From: Amblyomma americanum
Lineage: Eukaryota; Arthropoda; Arachnida; Ixodida; Ixodidae
Reading direction: 5' to 3'
Assembly (NCBI RefSeq): GCF_052857255.1
Contig: NC_135502.1
Coordinates: 158,012,099-158,076,098, forward strand
Length of the DNA: 64,000 nucleotides
A model generated the notes under the pieces. It was not told where the DNA came from, did no database searches, and saw only the letters and a list, made by a program, of their open reading frames with translations. Shown in pieces: positions 1-14,636 of this stretch. The first letter of the stretch is position 1. Every line of letters begins with the position of its first letter. A program made the position numbers and the translations under genes.

Positions 1-2636
1 GGAATTTTATGTTTGATAAACTCCATGTTGAATAACTCCTTGTTGGATATACTTCCTTGATGGACACTCCCTGTTGGAGAAACACCCTCTTAGAGATTCT
101 TTCTATTGGAAAAATTCCATGTTGGAGAAAATTCCCGTTGAGAAACTCCATGTTAAAAAAACTGCATGTTGTAAAAATTCCTATGTTGTACTAGCTCCCT
201 GTTGGAGAAACTCCCTGTTCTTTAACTTCCTGTTAGAGAAACTTCTTAGAGAAACTCCACGTTGGAGAAACTCCCTTTTGAGAAAATCCATGCTTGAGAA
301 GCTTCCTATTAGAGAAACTCCATGTTGCAGAAGCTCGCTGTTGGAGAAACTCCATGGTGGAGAAATTCCTGGTTGGATAAACTCCTTGTTGGTTAAACTC
401 CAGTTGGAGAAACTCCCTGTTTGAGAAATTTTATCCTGTAAAAACTCCCTGTTGGAGAAATTTCTTGTACGAGACACTTCATGTTTGAGAAAATCCCTGT
501 TGAAGAAACTCTCCATTGGAGAAACTCGTTGTTGGAGAGACTCCATGTTTGAGAAACTCTATGGTGGAGAAAGTCTATGTTGCAGAAACTCCCTGTTGAG
601 AAACTCCCTCCTGGAGAAACTTCCAGTTGGAGAAACACCCTGTTGAAGCTCTTTGTCGGAGAAAATTTATGTTCGAGAAGCTTCATTTTGGAGAAACTTG
701 CTTTTGGAGAAACTCTCCGTGGACAAACTCCCTGATTAGGAACCTCTTGATTGGAGAAGCCCCATTTTGGAGAAATTCTCTGTTGGAGAAACTTCATGTT
801 GTAAAAACTCTATGTTGAAGAAACTTTAAGTCGGATAAACTTCATATTGGAGAAACTCCCTGTTAGGGACACCATGTTTCAGAAAGTCCATGTTTCAGAA
901 GCTCCCTGCTGGAGAAAATTCCTTTTGGAGAAACTCTCAGTTGGACAAACTCCCTGTTGGGCAATCTCCCTTCTTTAGAAACTCTCCTTTGGAGAAACTC
1001 CATGTTAATGAATTTCTGTTGGAGAAACTCACTGTTAGAGAAACTCCCTGATGGAGAACCTCTCTGTTGCAGAAACACCATTTGGAGCAAATGCTTGAAG
1101 GAGAAACTCCGTGTTGGAGAAACTCACTGTTAGAGACACTGTATGTTATAGAAACTGCCAGTCGAAGAAATTTCCTGTTGAGAAACTCTATGCTGCAGGA
1201 AATCCATGTTGGAGAAACTCCCTGTTAGGGACACTATGTTTTAGAAACTGCCAGTCGAATAAATTTTCTGTTGGGAAACTCCATGCTGGAGGAACTACAT
1301 GTTGGAGAAACTCTATGTTGCATAAAATTCATATTGACGGAACTCTCTGTTGGAGAAACTCTATTGGAGGAAGTGTCTGTTGCAGAAACTCAATGTTGGA
1401 GGAAATATCTCTTGGAGAAACTCTGTTAAAGAAAATTCCTGTTGTATGAACTTCATGTTGGAGAAAATCCCTTTTGCGAAACTCCCTGTTGGAGGAACTC
1501 CATGTTGAAGACACTCACTGTTGCATAAATTTCATGTTGCAGAAACTCCATGTTCGAGAAACTCCATTTTCAGAGAAACGCTCTTTGCGAAACTACGTTG
1601 CAGAAACTTCATGATTAAGAAACTGCCTGTTAGAGATTTTTCATGTTAGTGTAGCTCCCACTTGAAGAAAATCCATGTTGGAGCAAATCCTTATTGGAGA
1701 AACTCCATGTTGCAGAAATTCCCTGTTAGGGAAATTTTTTGTTTGAGAAACTCCAATGCGAAAAATATCCATGCTGGAGGAACTGCCAGTTGGAGAATCT
1801 CTCTTTTGGAGAATCTCCCTGCAGGAGAAACTCCTTGTCAATGAAACTCAATAGTGGAGAAATTCCCCGTTAGAGGAACTCCCTGTTACATAACTTCTGT
1901 GTTGGAAAAACCCCTTTTGGAGCAAATCCTCTATATTAGAGAAAATCTCTGTTAGGGACAGTCAATGTCGAAGAAACTTGCTGTTGAGAAACTCTATTTT
2001 GGAGAAACTCCATGTTGGATTACCTAAAAGTTGGAGAAACATCATTTTGGAGAAATCAATGTTGGATCAATTATGTTGGAGAAACTCCCTATTTAGAAAC
2101 GCAAAGCTTGAGAAAATCATTGTTAGAGGAATAACCTGTTCGAGAAACTACATTGGAAAAACAGTTCGAAAATCTCCATGTTAGAGAAACTCTCCGTTGA
2201 GAAACTGTATGTTGGAGAACTCGAGATTGGCGAAGCTCTCTGTTGGAGAAAATCTTTGTTGGAGAAACTCCCTGTTAGAGCATCTCCCTGTTTGATAAAC
2301 TTATGTTAAAGAAAATCCCTGTTGGATAAAATTAATGTTGGAGAAAATCTCTGTAGGAGAAACTCAGTGTTGCACATACTCCCTGTTGGAGGTGCTCCAT
2401 GTTGAATAATCTCACTGTTGGATAAATTTCATGTTGCAGAAACTTTCTGTTGGAGAAACTCCATGTTTTGAGACAGTCCATCTTGAAGAAGATCCTTGTT
2501 GGAGAAGCTGTATTTTGGAGAAATTTCCTGTTGGAGAAACTTCCTGCTGGATGAATTTCAAGTTTGAGAAACTCACTGTTGAAGAAATTCTGTTGAAAAA
2601 CTCCACACTGGATAAACACTATGCAGGCGAAACTCC
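1..2636. repeat. HOR unit, partial, subtype A1
   Basis: Right-hand 2.6 kb of a unit cut by the window start. It carries the A1 marker tacttccttgatgg near 50. Apparent private variants include a CTCTTAGAGATTC string near 90 and gattaggaacctcttgattgg-type changes near 735, where most units have gattaagaagctcttg. Confidence 0.8.
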
Positions 2637-5600
2637 ATGCTGGAGAAGCTCTATGCTGGAGAATCTCCCTGTTTTAGAAATTTCCTGTTAGAGAATCTCC
2701 TTATTGGAGAAACACCCTGTTGGACAAACTTCATGTTCGATAAATTCTACGTTGGAGAATCTCTCTGTTCGAGAAAGTCCTTATTGGAGAAACTGACTGT
2801 TGAACAAACTTCCTGTTTTAGAATATCCTGGTTGGAGAAACTCTATTAAGAAGAAACTATATTTTGGAGAACCTCTGTTGGAGATACTCCATGTTAGCTA
2901 GAGAAACTCCCTGTTGGAGAAACTCCATGCTGGATATACTCCACGTTGGAGGATCTCTGTTTGAGAGGCTCCATGTTGGAGACACTTCATGCTGGAGAGA
3001 ATCTGTATTGCACAACCCCTGTGTTGGAGAAAATCCCTTTCGGAGAAACTTTCAGTTGAGAAACTCTTTGTTGGATAAGCTCCCTGTTGAAGCTCCCTAT
3101 CGGAGAAACTTCATTGAGAAACTTCCTGTTGGAGAATCCTTCTATTTGAGAAACTCCACTTTGGAAAAGTCCCTGTTGGAGAAACTCTATGTTGCAGAGA
3201 CTCCCTGCTTGAGAAAAGTCCTATTGGAGAAACACCCCCTTGGTGCAAAATTATGCTGGAGAAACTCTATGTTGCAGAAGCTCCCTGTTGGAGAATCTCC
3301 CTGTTGGAGAAATACCCTGTTGAAGGTCCCTTTCGCCGAAAATTATTGTTGAAGAAACTCTGGTTTGGAGAAACTCTCTGCTGGAGAAACATCATTTTGA
3401 AGAAAGTTCATGTTCCAGAAACTTTTCATTAGAGAAACCCTCTGTTGGAGAAACTCCCTGTTGGATAAAGTTCATGTTAGAGAAACTCCGGGTTAAAGAA
3501 ACTCTCTGTTGGAAAAACTCCATTTTGGAGAAAATTCGTGTTGGAAAAATTCCGTGAGCCAGAAACTCTCGGTTGGAGAAACTCTAAGGTGAAAAACTCG
3601 GAGTAGGTGAAATTCTCTGTTGGAGACACACCCTCTTCGAGAAAATGTATGTTGGAGAAACTTCCTCTTGGAGAAATTCTATGTTGGAGAAACTCTTCGT
3701 TCGAGAAACTTCGTTCAGTAGGAAGTCGATGTTTGAGATGCTCTCTGTTAGAGAAGCTTCATGATGGACAACCTCTATATTGCAGAAACATCCTATTAGA
3801 GAAACTTCATGTTGGTGAAAAGCCTTGGAGAAACTCCTTTTCCAGAAACACAACGCTGGAAAAACTCCATTATGGAGAAACTCTCTGTTGGAAAAACTCC
3901 ATTCTGGATAATCTCCATGCTAGTGAAATTGTATGTTAGAGAATCTTCCTGTTGGAGAAACACCCTTTTGGACAAACTTCATATTGGAGAAACTCTTGTT
4001 GGAGGAATTTTATGTTTGATAAACTCCATGTTGAATAACTCCTTGTTGGATATACTTCCTTGATGGACACTCCCTGTTGGAGAAACACCCTGTTAGAGAA
4101 TCTTTCTATTGGAAAAATTCCATGTTGGAGAAAATTCCCGTTGAGAAACTCCATGTTAAAAAAACTGCATGTTGTAAAAATTCCTATGTTGTACAAGCTC
4201 CCTGTTGGAGAAACTCCCTGTTCTTTAACTTCCTGTTAGAGAAACTTCTTAGAGAAACTCCACGTTGGAGAAACTCCCTTTTGAGAAAATTCATGCTTGA
4301 GAAGCTTCCTATTAGAGAAACTCCATGTTGCAGAAGCTCGCTGTTGGAGAAACTCCATGGTGGAGAAATTCCTGGTTGGATAAACTCCTTGTTGGTTAAA
4401 CTCCAGTTGGAGAAACTCCCTGTTTGAGAAATTTTATCCTGTAAAAACTCCCTGTTGGAGAAATTTCTTGTACGAGACACTTCATGTTTGAGAAAATCCC
4501 TGTTGAAGAAACTCTCCATTGGAGAAACTCGTTGTTGGAGAGACTCCATGTTTGAGAAACTCTATGGTGGAGAAAGTCTATGTTGCAGAAACTCCCTGTT
4601 GAGAAACTCCCTCCTGGAGAAACTTCCAGTTGGAGAAACACCCTGTTGAAGCTCTTTGTCGGAGAAAATTTATGTTCGAGAAGCTTCATTTTGGAGAAAC
4701 TTGCTTTTGGAGAAACTCTCCGTGGACAAACTCCCTGATTAAGAAGCTCTTGGTTGGAGAAGCCCCATTTTGGAGAAATTCTCTGTTGGAGAAACTTCAT
4801 GTTGTAAAAACTCTATGTTGAAGAAACTTTAAGTCGGATAAACTTCATATTGGAGAAACTCCCTGTTAGGGACACCATGTTTCAGAAAGTCCATGTTTCA
4901 GAAGCTCCCTGCTGGAGAAAATTCCTTTTGGAGAAACTCTCAGTTGGACAAACTCCCTGTTGGGCAATCTCCCTTCTTTAGAAACTCTCCTTTGGAGAAA
5001 CTCCATGTTAATGAATTTCTGTTGGAGAAACTCACTGTTAGAGAAACTCCCTGATGGAGAACCTCTCTGTTGCAGAAACACCATTTGGAGCAAATGCTTG
5101 AAGGAGAAACTCCGTGTTGGAGAAACTCACTGTTAGAGACACTGTATGTTATAGAAACTGCCAGTCGAAGAAATTTCCTGTTGAGAAACTCTATGCTGCA
5201 GGAAATCCATGTTGGAGAAACTCCCTGTTAGGGACACTATGTTTTAGAAACTGCCAGTCGAATAAATTTTCTGTTGGGAAACTCCATGCTGGAGGAACTA
5301 CATGTTGGAGAAACTCTATGTTGCATAAAATTCATATTGACGGAACTCTCTGTTGGAGAAACTCTATTGGAGGAAGTGTCTGTTGCAGAAACTCAATGTT
5401 GGAGGAAATATCTCTTGGAGAAACTCTGTTAAAGAAAATTCCTGTTGTATGAACTTCATGTTGGAGAAAATCCCTTTTGCGAAACTCCCTGTTGGAGGAA
5501 CTCCATGTTGAAGACACTCACTGTTGCATAAATTTCATGTTGCAGAAACTCCATGTTCGAGAAACTCCATTTTCAGAGAAACGCTCTTTGCGAAACTACG

Positions 5601-6638
5601 TTGCAGAAACTTCATGATTAAGAAACTGCCTGTTAGAGATTTTTCATGTTAGTGTAGCTCCCACTTGAAGAAAATCCATGTTGGAGCAAATCCTTATTGG
5701 AGAAACTCCATGTTGCAGAAATTCCCTGTTAGGGAAATTTTTTGTTTGAGAAACTCCAATGCGAAAAATATCCATGCTGGAGGAACTGCCAGTTGGAGAA
5801 TCTCTCTTTTGGAGAATCTCCCTGCAGGAGAAACTCCTTGTCAATGAAACTCAATAGTGGAGAAATTCCCCGTTAGAGGAACTCCCTGTTACATAACTTC
5901 TGTGTTGGAAAAACCCCTTTTGGAGCAAATCCTCTATATTAGAGAAAATCTCTGTTAGGGACAGTCAATGTCGAAGAAACTTGCTGTTGAGAAACTCTAT
6001 TTTGGAGAAACTCCATGTTGGATTACCTAAAAGTTGGAGAAACATCATTTTGGAGAAATCAATGTTGGATCAATTATGTTGGAGAAACTCCCTATTTAGA
6101 AACGCAAAGCTTGAGAAAATCATTGTTAGAGGAATAACCTGTTCGAGAAACTACATTGGAAAAACAGTTCGAAAATCTCCATGTTAGAGAAACTCTCCGT
6201 TGAGAAACTGTATGTTGGAGAACTCGAGATTGGCGAAGCTCTCTGTTGGAGAAAATCTTTGTTGGAGAAACTCCCTGTTAGAGCATCTCCCTGTTTGATA
6301 AACTTATGTTAAAGAAAATCCCTGTTGGATAAAATTAATGTTGGAGAAAATCTCTGTAGGAGAAACTCAGTGTTGCACATACTCCCTGTTGGATGTGCTC
6401 CATGTTGAATAATCTCACTGTTGGATAAATTTCATGTTGCAGAAACTTTCTGTTGGAGAAACTCCATGTTTTGAGACAGTCCATCTTGAAGAAGATCCTT
6501 GTTGGAGAAGCTGTATTTTGGAGAAATTTCCTGTTGGAGAAACTTCCTGCTGGATGAATTTCAAGTTTGAGAAACTCACTGTTGAAGAAATTCTGTTGAA
6601 AACTCCACACTGGATAAACACTATGCAGGCGAAACTCC
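2637..6638. repeat. HOR unit, subtype A1, 4002 bp
   Basis: Complete unit. The A1 markers gttggaggaatttt (about 4009) and tacttccttgatgg are present. Apparent private changes: ctgttttagaatatcc near 2815 instead of ctgttggagaatatcc, acaacgctgg near 3850, ggatgtgctcc near 6391 and a one-base A loss near 6597. Confidence 0.85.
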
Positions 6639-9600
6639 ATGCTGGAGAAGCTCTATGCTGGAGAATCTCCCTGTTTTAGAAATTTCCTGTTAGAGAATCT
6701 CCTTATTGGAGAAACACCCTGTTGGACAAACTTTATGTTCGACAAATTCTACGTTGGAGAATCTCTCTGTTCGAGAAAGTCCTTATTGGAGAAACTGACT
6801 GTTGAACAAACTTCCTGTTGGAGAATATCCTGGTTGGAGAAACTCTATTAAGAAGAAACTATATTTTGGAGAACCTCTGTTGGAGATACTCCATGTTAGC
6901 TAGAGAAACTCCCTGTTGGAGAAACTCCATGCTGGATATACTCCACGTTGGAGGATCTCTGTTTGAGAGGCTCCATGTTGGAGACACTTCATGCTGGAGA
7001 GAATCTGTATTGCACAACCCCTGTGTTGGAGAAAATCCCTTTCGGAGAAACTTTCAGTTGAGAAACTCTTTGTTGGATAAGCTCCCTGTTGAAGCTCCCT
7101 ATCGGAGAAACTTCATTGAGAAACTTCCTGTTGGAGAATCCTTCTATTTGAGAAACTCCACTTTGGAAAAGTCCCTGTTGGAGAAACTCTATGTTGCAGA
7201 GACTCCCTGCTTGAGAAAAGTCCTATTGGAGAAACACCCCCTTGGTGCAAAATTATGCTGGAGAAACTCTATGTTGCAGAAGCTCCCTGTTGGAGAATCT
7301 CCCTGTTGGAGAAATACCCTGTTGAAGGTCCCTTTCGCCGAAAATTATTGTTGAAGAAACTCTGGTTTGGAGAAACTCTCTGCTGGAGAAACATCATTTT
7401 GAAGAAAGTTCATGTTCCAGAAACTTTTCATTAGAGAAACCCTCTGTTGGAGAAACTCCCTGTTGGATAAAGTTCATGTTAGAGAAACTCCGGGTTAAAG
7501 AAACTCTCTGTTGGAAAAACTCCATTTTGGAGAAAATTCGTGTTGGAAAAATTCCGTGAGCCAGAAACTCTCGGTTGGAGAAACTCTAAGGTGAAAAACT
7601 CGGAGTAGGTGAAATTCTCTGTTGGAGACACACCCTCTTCGAGAAAATGTATGTTGGAGAAACTTCCTCTTGGAGAAATTCTATGTTGGAGAAACTCTTC
7701 GTTCGAGAAACTTCGTTCAGTAGGAAGTCGATGTTTGAGATGCTCTCTGTTAGAGAAGCTTCATGATGGACAACCTCTATATTGCAGAAACATCCTATTA
7801 GAGAAACTTCATGTTGGTGAAAAGCCTTGGAGAAACTCCTTTTCCAGAAACACTATGTTGGAAAAACTCCATTATGGAGAAACTCTCTGTTGGAAAAACT
7901 CCATTCTGGATAATCTCCATGCTAGTGAAATTGTATGTTAGAGAATCTTCCTGTTGGAGAAACACCCTTTTGGACAAACTTCATATTGGAGAAACTCTTG
8001 TTGGAGGAATTTTATGTTTGATAAACTCCATGTTGAATAACTCCTTGTTGGATATACTTCCTTGATGGACACTCCCTGTTGGAGAAACACCCTGTTAGAG
8101 AATCTTTCTATTGGAAAAATTCCATGTTGGAGAAAATTCCCGTTGAGAAACTCCATGTTAAAAAAACTGCATGTTGTAAAAATTCCTATGTTGTACAAGC
8201 TCCCTGTTGGAGAAACTCCCTGTTCTTTAACTTCCTGTTAGAGAAACTTCTTAGAGAAACTCCACGTTGGAGAAACTCCCTTTTGAGAAAATCCATGCTT
8301 GAGAAGCTTTCTATTAGAGAAACTCCATGTTGCAGAAGCTCGCTGTTGGAGAAACTCCATGGTGGAGAAATTCCTGGTTGGATAAACTCCTTGTTGGTTA
8401 AACTCCAGTTGGAGAAACTCCCTGTTTGAGAAATTTTATCCTGTAAAAACTCCCTGTTGGAGAAATTTCTTGTACGAGACACTTCATGTTTGAGAAAATC
8501 CCTGTTGAAGAAACTCTCCATTGGAGAAACTCGTTGTTGGAGAGACTCCATGTTTGAGAAACTCTATGGTGGAGAAAGTCTATGTTGCAGAAACTCCCTG
8601 TTGAGAAACTCCCTCCTGGAGAAACTTCCAGTTGGAGAAACACCCTGTTGAAGCTCTTTGTCGGAGAAAATTTATGTTCGAGAAGCTTCATTTTGGAGAA
8701 ACTTGCTTTTGGAGAAACTCTCCGTGGACAAACTCCCTGATTAAGAAGCTCTTGGTTGGAGAAGCCCCATTTTGGAGAAATTCTCTGTTGGAGAAACTTC
8801 ATGTTGTAAAAACTCTATGTTGAAGAAACTTTAAGTCGGATAAACTTCATATTGGAGAAACTCCCTGTTAGGGACACCATGTTTCAGAAAGTCCATGTTT
8901 CAGAAGCTCCCTGCTGGAGAAAATTCCTTTTGGAGAAACTCTCAGTTGGACAAACTCCCTGTTGGGCAATCTCCCTTCTTTAGAAACTCTCCTTTGGAGA
9001 AACTCCATGTTAATGAATTTCTGTTGGAGAAACTCACTGTTAGAGAAACTCCCTGATGGAGAACCTCTCTGTTGCAGAAACATCATTTGGAGCAAATGCT
9101 TGAAGGAGAAACTCCGTGTTGGAGAAACTCACTGTTAGAGACACTGTATGTTATAGAAACTGCCAGTCGAAGAAATTTCCTGTTGAGAAACTCTATGCTG
9201 CAGGAAATCCATGTTGGAGAAACTCCCTGTTAGGGACACTATGTTTTAGAAACTGCCAGTCGAATAAATTTTCTGTTGGGAAACTCCATGCTGGAGGAAC
9301 TACATGTTGGAGAAACTCTATGTTGCATAAAATTCATATTGACGGAACTCTCTGTTGGAGAAACTCTGTTGGAGGAAGTGTCTGTTGCAGAAACTCAATG
9401 TTGGAGGAAATATCTCTTGGAGAAACTCTGTTAAAGAAAATTCCTGTTGTATGAACTTCATGTTGGAGAAAATCCCTTTTGCGAAACTCCCTGTTGGAGG
9501 AACTCCATGTTGAAGACACTCACTGTTGCATAAATTTCATGTTGCAGAAACTCCATGTTCGAGAAACTCCATTTTCAGAGAAACGCTCTTTGCGAAACTA

Positions 9601-10641
9601 CGTTGCAGAAACTTCATGATTAAGAAACTGCCTGTTAGAGATTTTTCATGTTAGTGTAGCTCCCACTTGAAGAAAATCCATGTTGGAGCAAATCCTTATT
9701 GGAGAAACTCCATGTTGCAGAAATTCCCTGTTAGGGAAATTTTTTGTTTGAGAAACTCCAATGCGAAAAATATCCATGCTGGAGGAACTGCCAGTTGGAG
9801 AATCTCTCTTTTGGAGAATCTCCCTGCAGGAGAAACTCCTTGTCAATGAAACTCAATAGTGGAGAAATTCCCCGTTAGAGGAACTCCCTGTTACATAACT
9901 TCTGTGTTGGAAAAACCCCTTTTGGAGCAAATCCTCTATATTAGAGAAAATCTCTGTTAGGGACAGTCAATGTCGAAGAAACTTGCTGTTGAGAAACTCT
10001 ATTTTGGAGAAACTCCATGTTGGATTACCTAAAAGTTGGAGAAACATCATTTTGGAGAAATCAATGTTGGATCAATTATGTTGGAGAAACTCCCTATTTT
10101 GAAACGCAAAGCTTGAGAAAATCATTGTTAGAGGAATAACCTGTTCGAGAAACTACATTGGAAAAACAGTTCGAAAATCTCCATGTTAGAGAAACTCTCC
10201 GTTGAGAAACTGTATGTTGGAGAACTCGAGATTGGCGAAGCTCTCTGTTGGAGAAAATCTTTGTTGGAGAAACTCCCTGTTAGAGCATCTCCCTGTTTGA
10301 TAAACTTATGTTAAAGAAAATCCCTGTTGGATAAAATTAATGTTGGAGAAAATCTCTGTAGGAGAAACTCAGTGTTGCACATACTCCCTGTTGGAGGTGC
10401 TCCATGTTGAATAATCTCACTGTTGGATAAATTTCATGTTGCAGAAACTTTCTGTTGGAGAAACTCCATGTTTTGAGACAGTCCATCTTGAAGAAGATCC
10501 TTGTTGGAGAAGCTGTATTTTGGAGAAATTTCCTGTTGGAGAAACTTCCTGCTGGATGAATTTCAAGTTTGAGAAACTCACTGTTGAAGAAATTCTGTTG
10601 AAAAACTCCACACTGGATAAACACTATGCAGGCGAAACTCC
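6639..10641. repeat. HOR unit, subtype A1, 4003 bp
   Basis: Complete unit. A1 markers near 8011 and 8056. Apparent private changes: gaagctttctattag near 8303, ctctgttggaggaag near 9365 instead of ctctattggaggaag, and ccctattttgaaacg near 10092 instead of ccctatttagaaacg. Confidence 0.85.
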
Positions 10642-13600
10642 ATGCTGGAGAAGCTCTATGCTGGAGAATCTCCCTGTTTTAGAAATTTCCTGTTAGAGAA
10701 TCTCCTTATTGGAGAAACACCCTGTTGGACAAACTTCATGTTCGAGAAATTCTACGTTGGAGAATCTCTCTGTTCGAGAAAGTCCTTATTGGAGAAACTC
10801 ACTGTTGAACAAACTTCCTGTTGGAGAATATCCTGGTTGCAGAAACTCTATTAAGAAGAAACTATATTTTGGAGAACCTCTGTTGGAGATACTCCATGTT
10901 AGTTAGAGAAACTCCCTGTTGGAGAAACTCCATGCTGGATATACTCCACGTTGGAGGATCTCTGTTTGAGAGGCTCCATGTTGGAGACACTTCATGCTGG
11001 AGAGAATCTGTATTGCACAACCCCTGTGTTGGAGAAAATCCCTTTCGGAGAAACTTTCAGTTGAGAAACTCTGTTGGATAAGCTCCCTGTTGAAGCTCCC
11101 TATCGGAGAAACTTCATTGAGAAACTTCCTGTTGGAGAATCCTTCTATTTGAGAAACTCCACTTTGGAAAAGTCCCTGTTGGAGAAACTCTATGTTGCAG
11201 AAACTCCCTGCTTGAGAAAAGTCCTGTTGGAGAAACACCCCCTTGGTGCAAAATTATGCTGGAGAAACTCTATGTTGCAGAAGCTCCCTGTTGGAGAATC
11301 TCCCTGTTGGAGAAATACCCTGTTGAAGGTCCCTTTCGCCGAAAATTATTGTTGAAGAAACTCTGGTTTGGAGAAACTCTCTGCTGGAGAAACATCATTT
11401 TGAAGAAAGTTCATGTTCCAGAAACTTTTCATTAGAGAAACCCTCTGTTGGAGAAACTCCCTGTTGGATAAAGTTCATGTTAGAGAAACTCCGGGTTAAA
11501 GAAACTCTCTGTTGGAAAAACTCCATTTTGGAGAAAATTCGTGTTGGAAAAATTCCGTGAGCCAGAAACTCTCGGTTGGAGAAACTCTAAGGTGAAAAAC
11601 TCGGAGTAGGTGAAATTCTCTGTTGGAGACACACCCTCTTCGAGAAAATGTATGTTGGAGAAACTTCCTCTTGGAGAAATTCTATGTTGGAGAAACTCTT
11701 CGTTCGAGAAACTTCGTTCAGTAGGAAGTCGATGTTTGAGATGCTCTCTGTTAGAGAAGCTTCATGATGGACAACCTCTATATTGCAGAAACATCCTATT
11801 AGAGAAACTTCATGTTGGTGAAAAGCCTTGGAGAAACTCCTGTTCCAGAAACTCTATGTTGGAAAAACTCCAATATGGAGAAACTCTCTGTTGGAAAAAC
11901 TCCATTCTGGATAATCTCCATGCTAGTGAAATTGTATGTTAGAGAATCTTCCTGTTGGAGAAACACCCTTTTGGACAAACTTCATATTGGAGAAACTCTT
12001 GTTAGGAATTTTATGTTTGATAAACTCCATGTTGAATAACTCCTTGTTGGATATACTCCCTTGATGGACACTCCCTGTTGGAGAAACACCCTGTTAGAGA
12101 ATCTTTCTATTGGAAAAATTCCATGTTGGAGAAAATTCCCGTTGAGAAACTCCATGTTAAAAAAACTGCATGTTGTAAAAATTCCTATGTTGTACAAGCT
12201 CCCTGTTGGAGAAACTCCCTGTTCTTTAACTTCCTGTTAGAGAAACTTCTTAGAGAAACTCCACGTTGGAGAAACTCCCTTTTGAGAAAATCCATGCTTG
12301 AGAAGCTTCCTATTAGAGAAACTCCATGTTGCAGAAGCTCGCTGTTGGAGAAACTCCATGGTGGAGAAATTCCTGGTTGGATAAACTCCTTGTTGGTTAA
12401 ACTCCAGTTGGAGAAACTCCCTGTTTGAGAAATTTTATCCTGTAAAAACTCCCTGTTGGAGAAATTTCTTGTACGAGACACTTCATGTTTGAGAAAATCC
12501 CTGTTGAAGAAACTCTCCATTGGAGAAACTCGTTGTTGGAGAGACTCCATGTTTGAGAAACTCTATGGTGGAGAAAGTCTATGTTGCAGAAACTCCCTGT
12601 TGAGAAACTCCCTCCTGGAGAAACTTCCAGTTGGAGAAACACCCTGTTGAAGCTCTTTGTCGGAGAAAATTTATGTTCGAGAAGCTTCATTTTGGAGAAA
12701 CTTGCTTTTGGAGAAACTCTCCGTGGACAAACTCCCTGATTAAGAAGCTCTTGATTGGAGAAGCCCCATTTTGGAGAAATTCTCTGTTGGAGAAACTTCA
12801 TGTTGTAAAAACTCTATGTTGAAGAAACTTTAAGTCGGCTAAACTTCATATTAGAGAAACTCCCTGTTAGGGACACCATGTTTCAGAAAGTCCATGTTTC
12901 AGAAGCTCCCTGCTGGAGAAAATTCCTTTTGGAGAAACTCTCAGTTGGACAAACTCCCTGTTGGGCAATCTCCCTTCTTTAGAAACTCTCCTTTGGAGAA
13001 ACTCCATGTTAATGAATTTCTGTTGGAGAAACTGTTAGAGAAACTCCCTGATGGAGAACCTCTCTGTTGCAGAAACATCATTTGGAGCAAATGCTTGAAG
13101 GAGAAACTCCGTGTTGGAGAAACTCCCTGTTAGAGACACTGTATGTTTTAGAAACTGCCAGTCGAAGAAATTTCCTGTTGAGAAACTCTATGCTGCAGGA
13201 AATCCATGTTGGAGAAACTCCCTGTTAGGGACACTATGTTTTAGAAACTGCCAGTCGAATAAATTTTCTGTTGGGAAACTCCATGCTGGAGGAACTACAT
13301 GTTGGAGAAACTCTATGTTGCATAAAATTCATATTGACGGAACTCTCTGTTGGAGAAACTCTATTGGAGGAAGTGTCTGTTGCAGAAACTCAATGTTGGA
13401 GGAAATATCTCTTGGAGAAACTCTGTTAAAGAAAATTCCTGTTGTATGAACTTCATGTTGGAGAAAATCCCTTTTGCGAAACTCCCTGTTGGAGGAACTC
13501 CATGTTGAAGACACTCACTGTTGCATAAATTTCATGTTGCAGAAACTCCATGTTCGAGAAACTCCATTTTCAGAGAAACGCTCTTTGCGAAACTACGTTG

Positions 13601-14636
13601 CAGAAACTTCATGATTAAGAAACTGCCTGTTAGAGATTTTTCATGTTAGTGTAGCTCCCACTTGAAGAAAATCCATGTTGGAGCAAATCCTTATTGGAGA
13701 AACTCCATGTTGCAGAAATTCCCTGTTAGGGAAATTTTTTGTTTGAGAAACTCCAATGCGAAAAATATCCATGCTGGAGGAACTGCCAGTTGGAGAATCT
13801 CTCTTTTGGAGAATCTCCCTGCAGGAGAAACTCCTTGTCAATGAAACTCAATAGTGGAGAAATTCCCCGTTAGAGGAACTCCCTGTTACATAACTTCTGT
13901 GTTGGAAAAACCCCTTTTGGAGCAAATCCTCTATATTAGAGAAAATCTCTGTTAGGGACAGTCAATGTCGAAGAAACTTGCTGTTGAGAAACTCTATTTT
14001 GGAGAAACTCCATGTTGGATTACCTAAAAGTTGGAGAAACATCATTTTGGAGAAATCAATGTTGGATCAATTATGTTGGAGAAACTCCCTATTTAGAAAC
14101 GCAAAGCTTGAGAAAATCATTGTTAGAGGAATAACCTGTTCGAGAAACTACATTGGAAAAACAGTTCGAAAATCTCCATGTTAGAGAAACTCTCCGTTGA
14201 GAAACTGTATGTTGGAGAACTCGAGATTGGCGAAGCTCTCTGTTGGAGAAAATTTTTGTTGGAGAAACTCCCTGTTAGAGCATCTCCCTGTTTGATAAAC
14301 TTATGTTGAAGAAAATCCCTGTTGGATAAAATTAATGTTGGAGAAAATCTCTGTAGGAGAAACTCAGTGTTGCACATACTCCCTGTTGGAGGTGCTCCAT
14401 GTTGAATAATCTCACTGTTGGATAAATTTCATGTTGCAGAAACTTTCTGTTGGAGAAACTCCATGTTTTGAGACAGTCCATCTTGAAGAAGATCCTTGTT
14501 GGAGAAGCTGTATTTTGGAGAAATTTCCTGTTGGAGAAACTTCCTGCTGGATGAATTTCAAGTTTGAGAAACTCACTGTTGAAGAAATTCTGTTGAAAAA
14601 CTCCACACTGGATAAACACTATGCAGGCGAAACTCC
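10642..14636. repeat. HOR unit, subtype A2, 3995 bp
   Basis: Complete unit and founder-like for the A2 set. It has ggttgcagaaactctatt near 10836, a 2-base loss giving aaactctgttggataag near 11067, and gttaggaatttt near 12000 (2-base loss). The same three markers recur near 22887/23119/24052 and 47003/47234/48168. A 4-base loss near 13032 is private to this unit and accounts for the 3995 versus 3999 bp length. Confidence 0.85.

Noticed and set aside
74..424. A recurrent 116-codon frame present in most units (such as 4077-4427 and 8079-8429)
   Set aside because: Its recurrence only reflects the HOR. It starts at TTG, overlaps frames on the other strand that are equally conserved, and shows no domain.
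4396..4800. A recurrent 134-codon minus-strand frame
   Set aside because: It is the reverse reading of the same monomers (GSFSNREFLQQGVSPT period), kept by array homogenisation rather than by coding selection.
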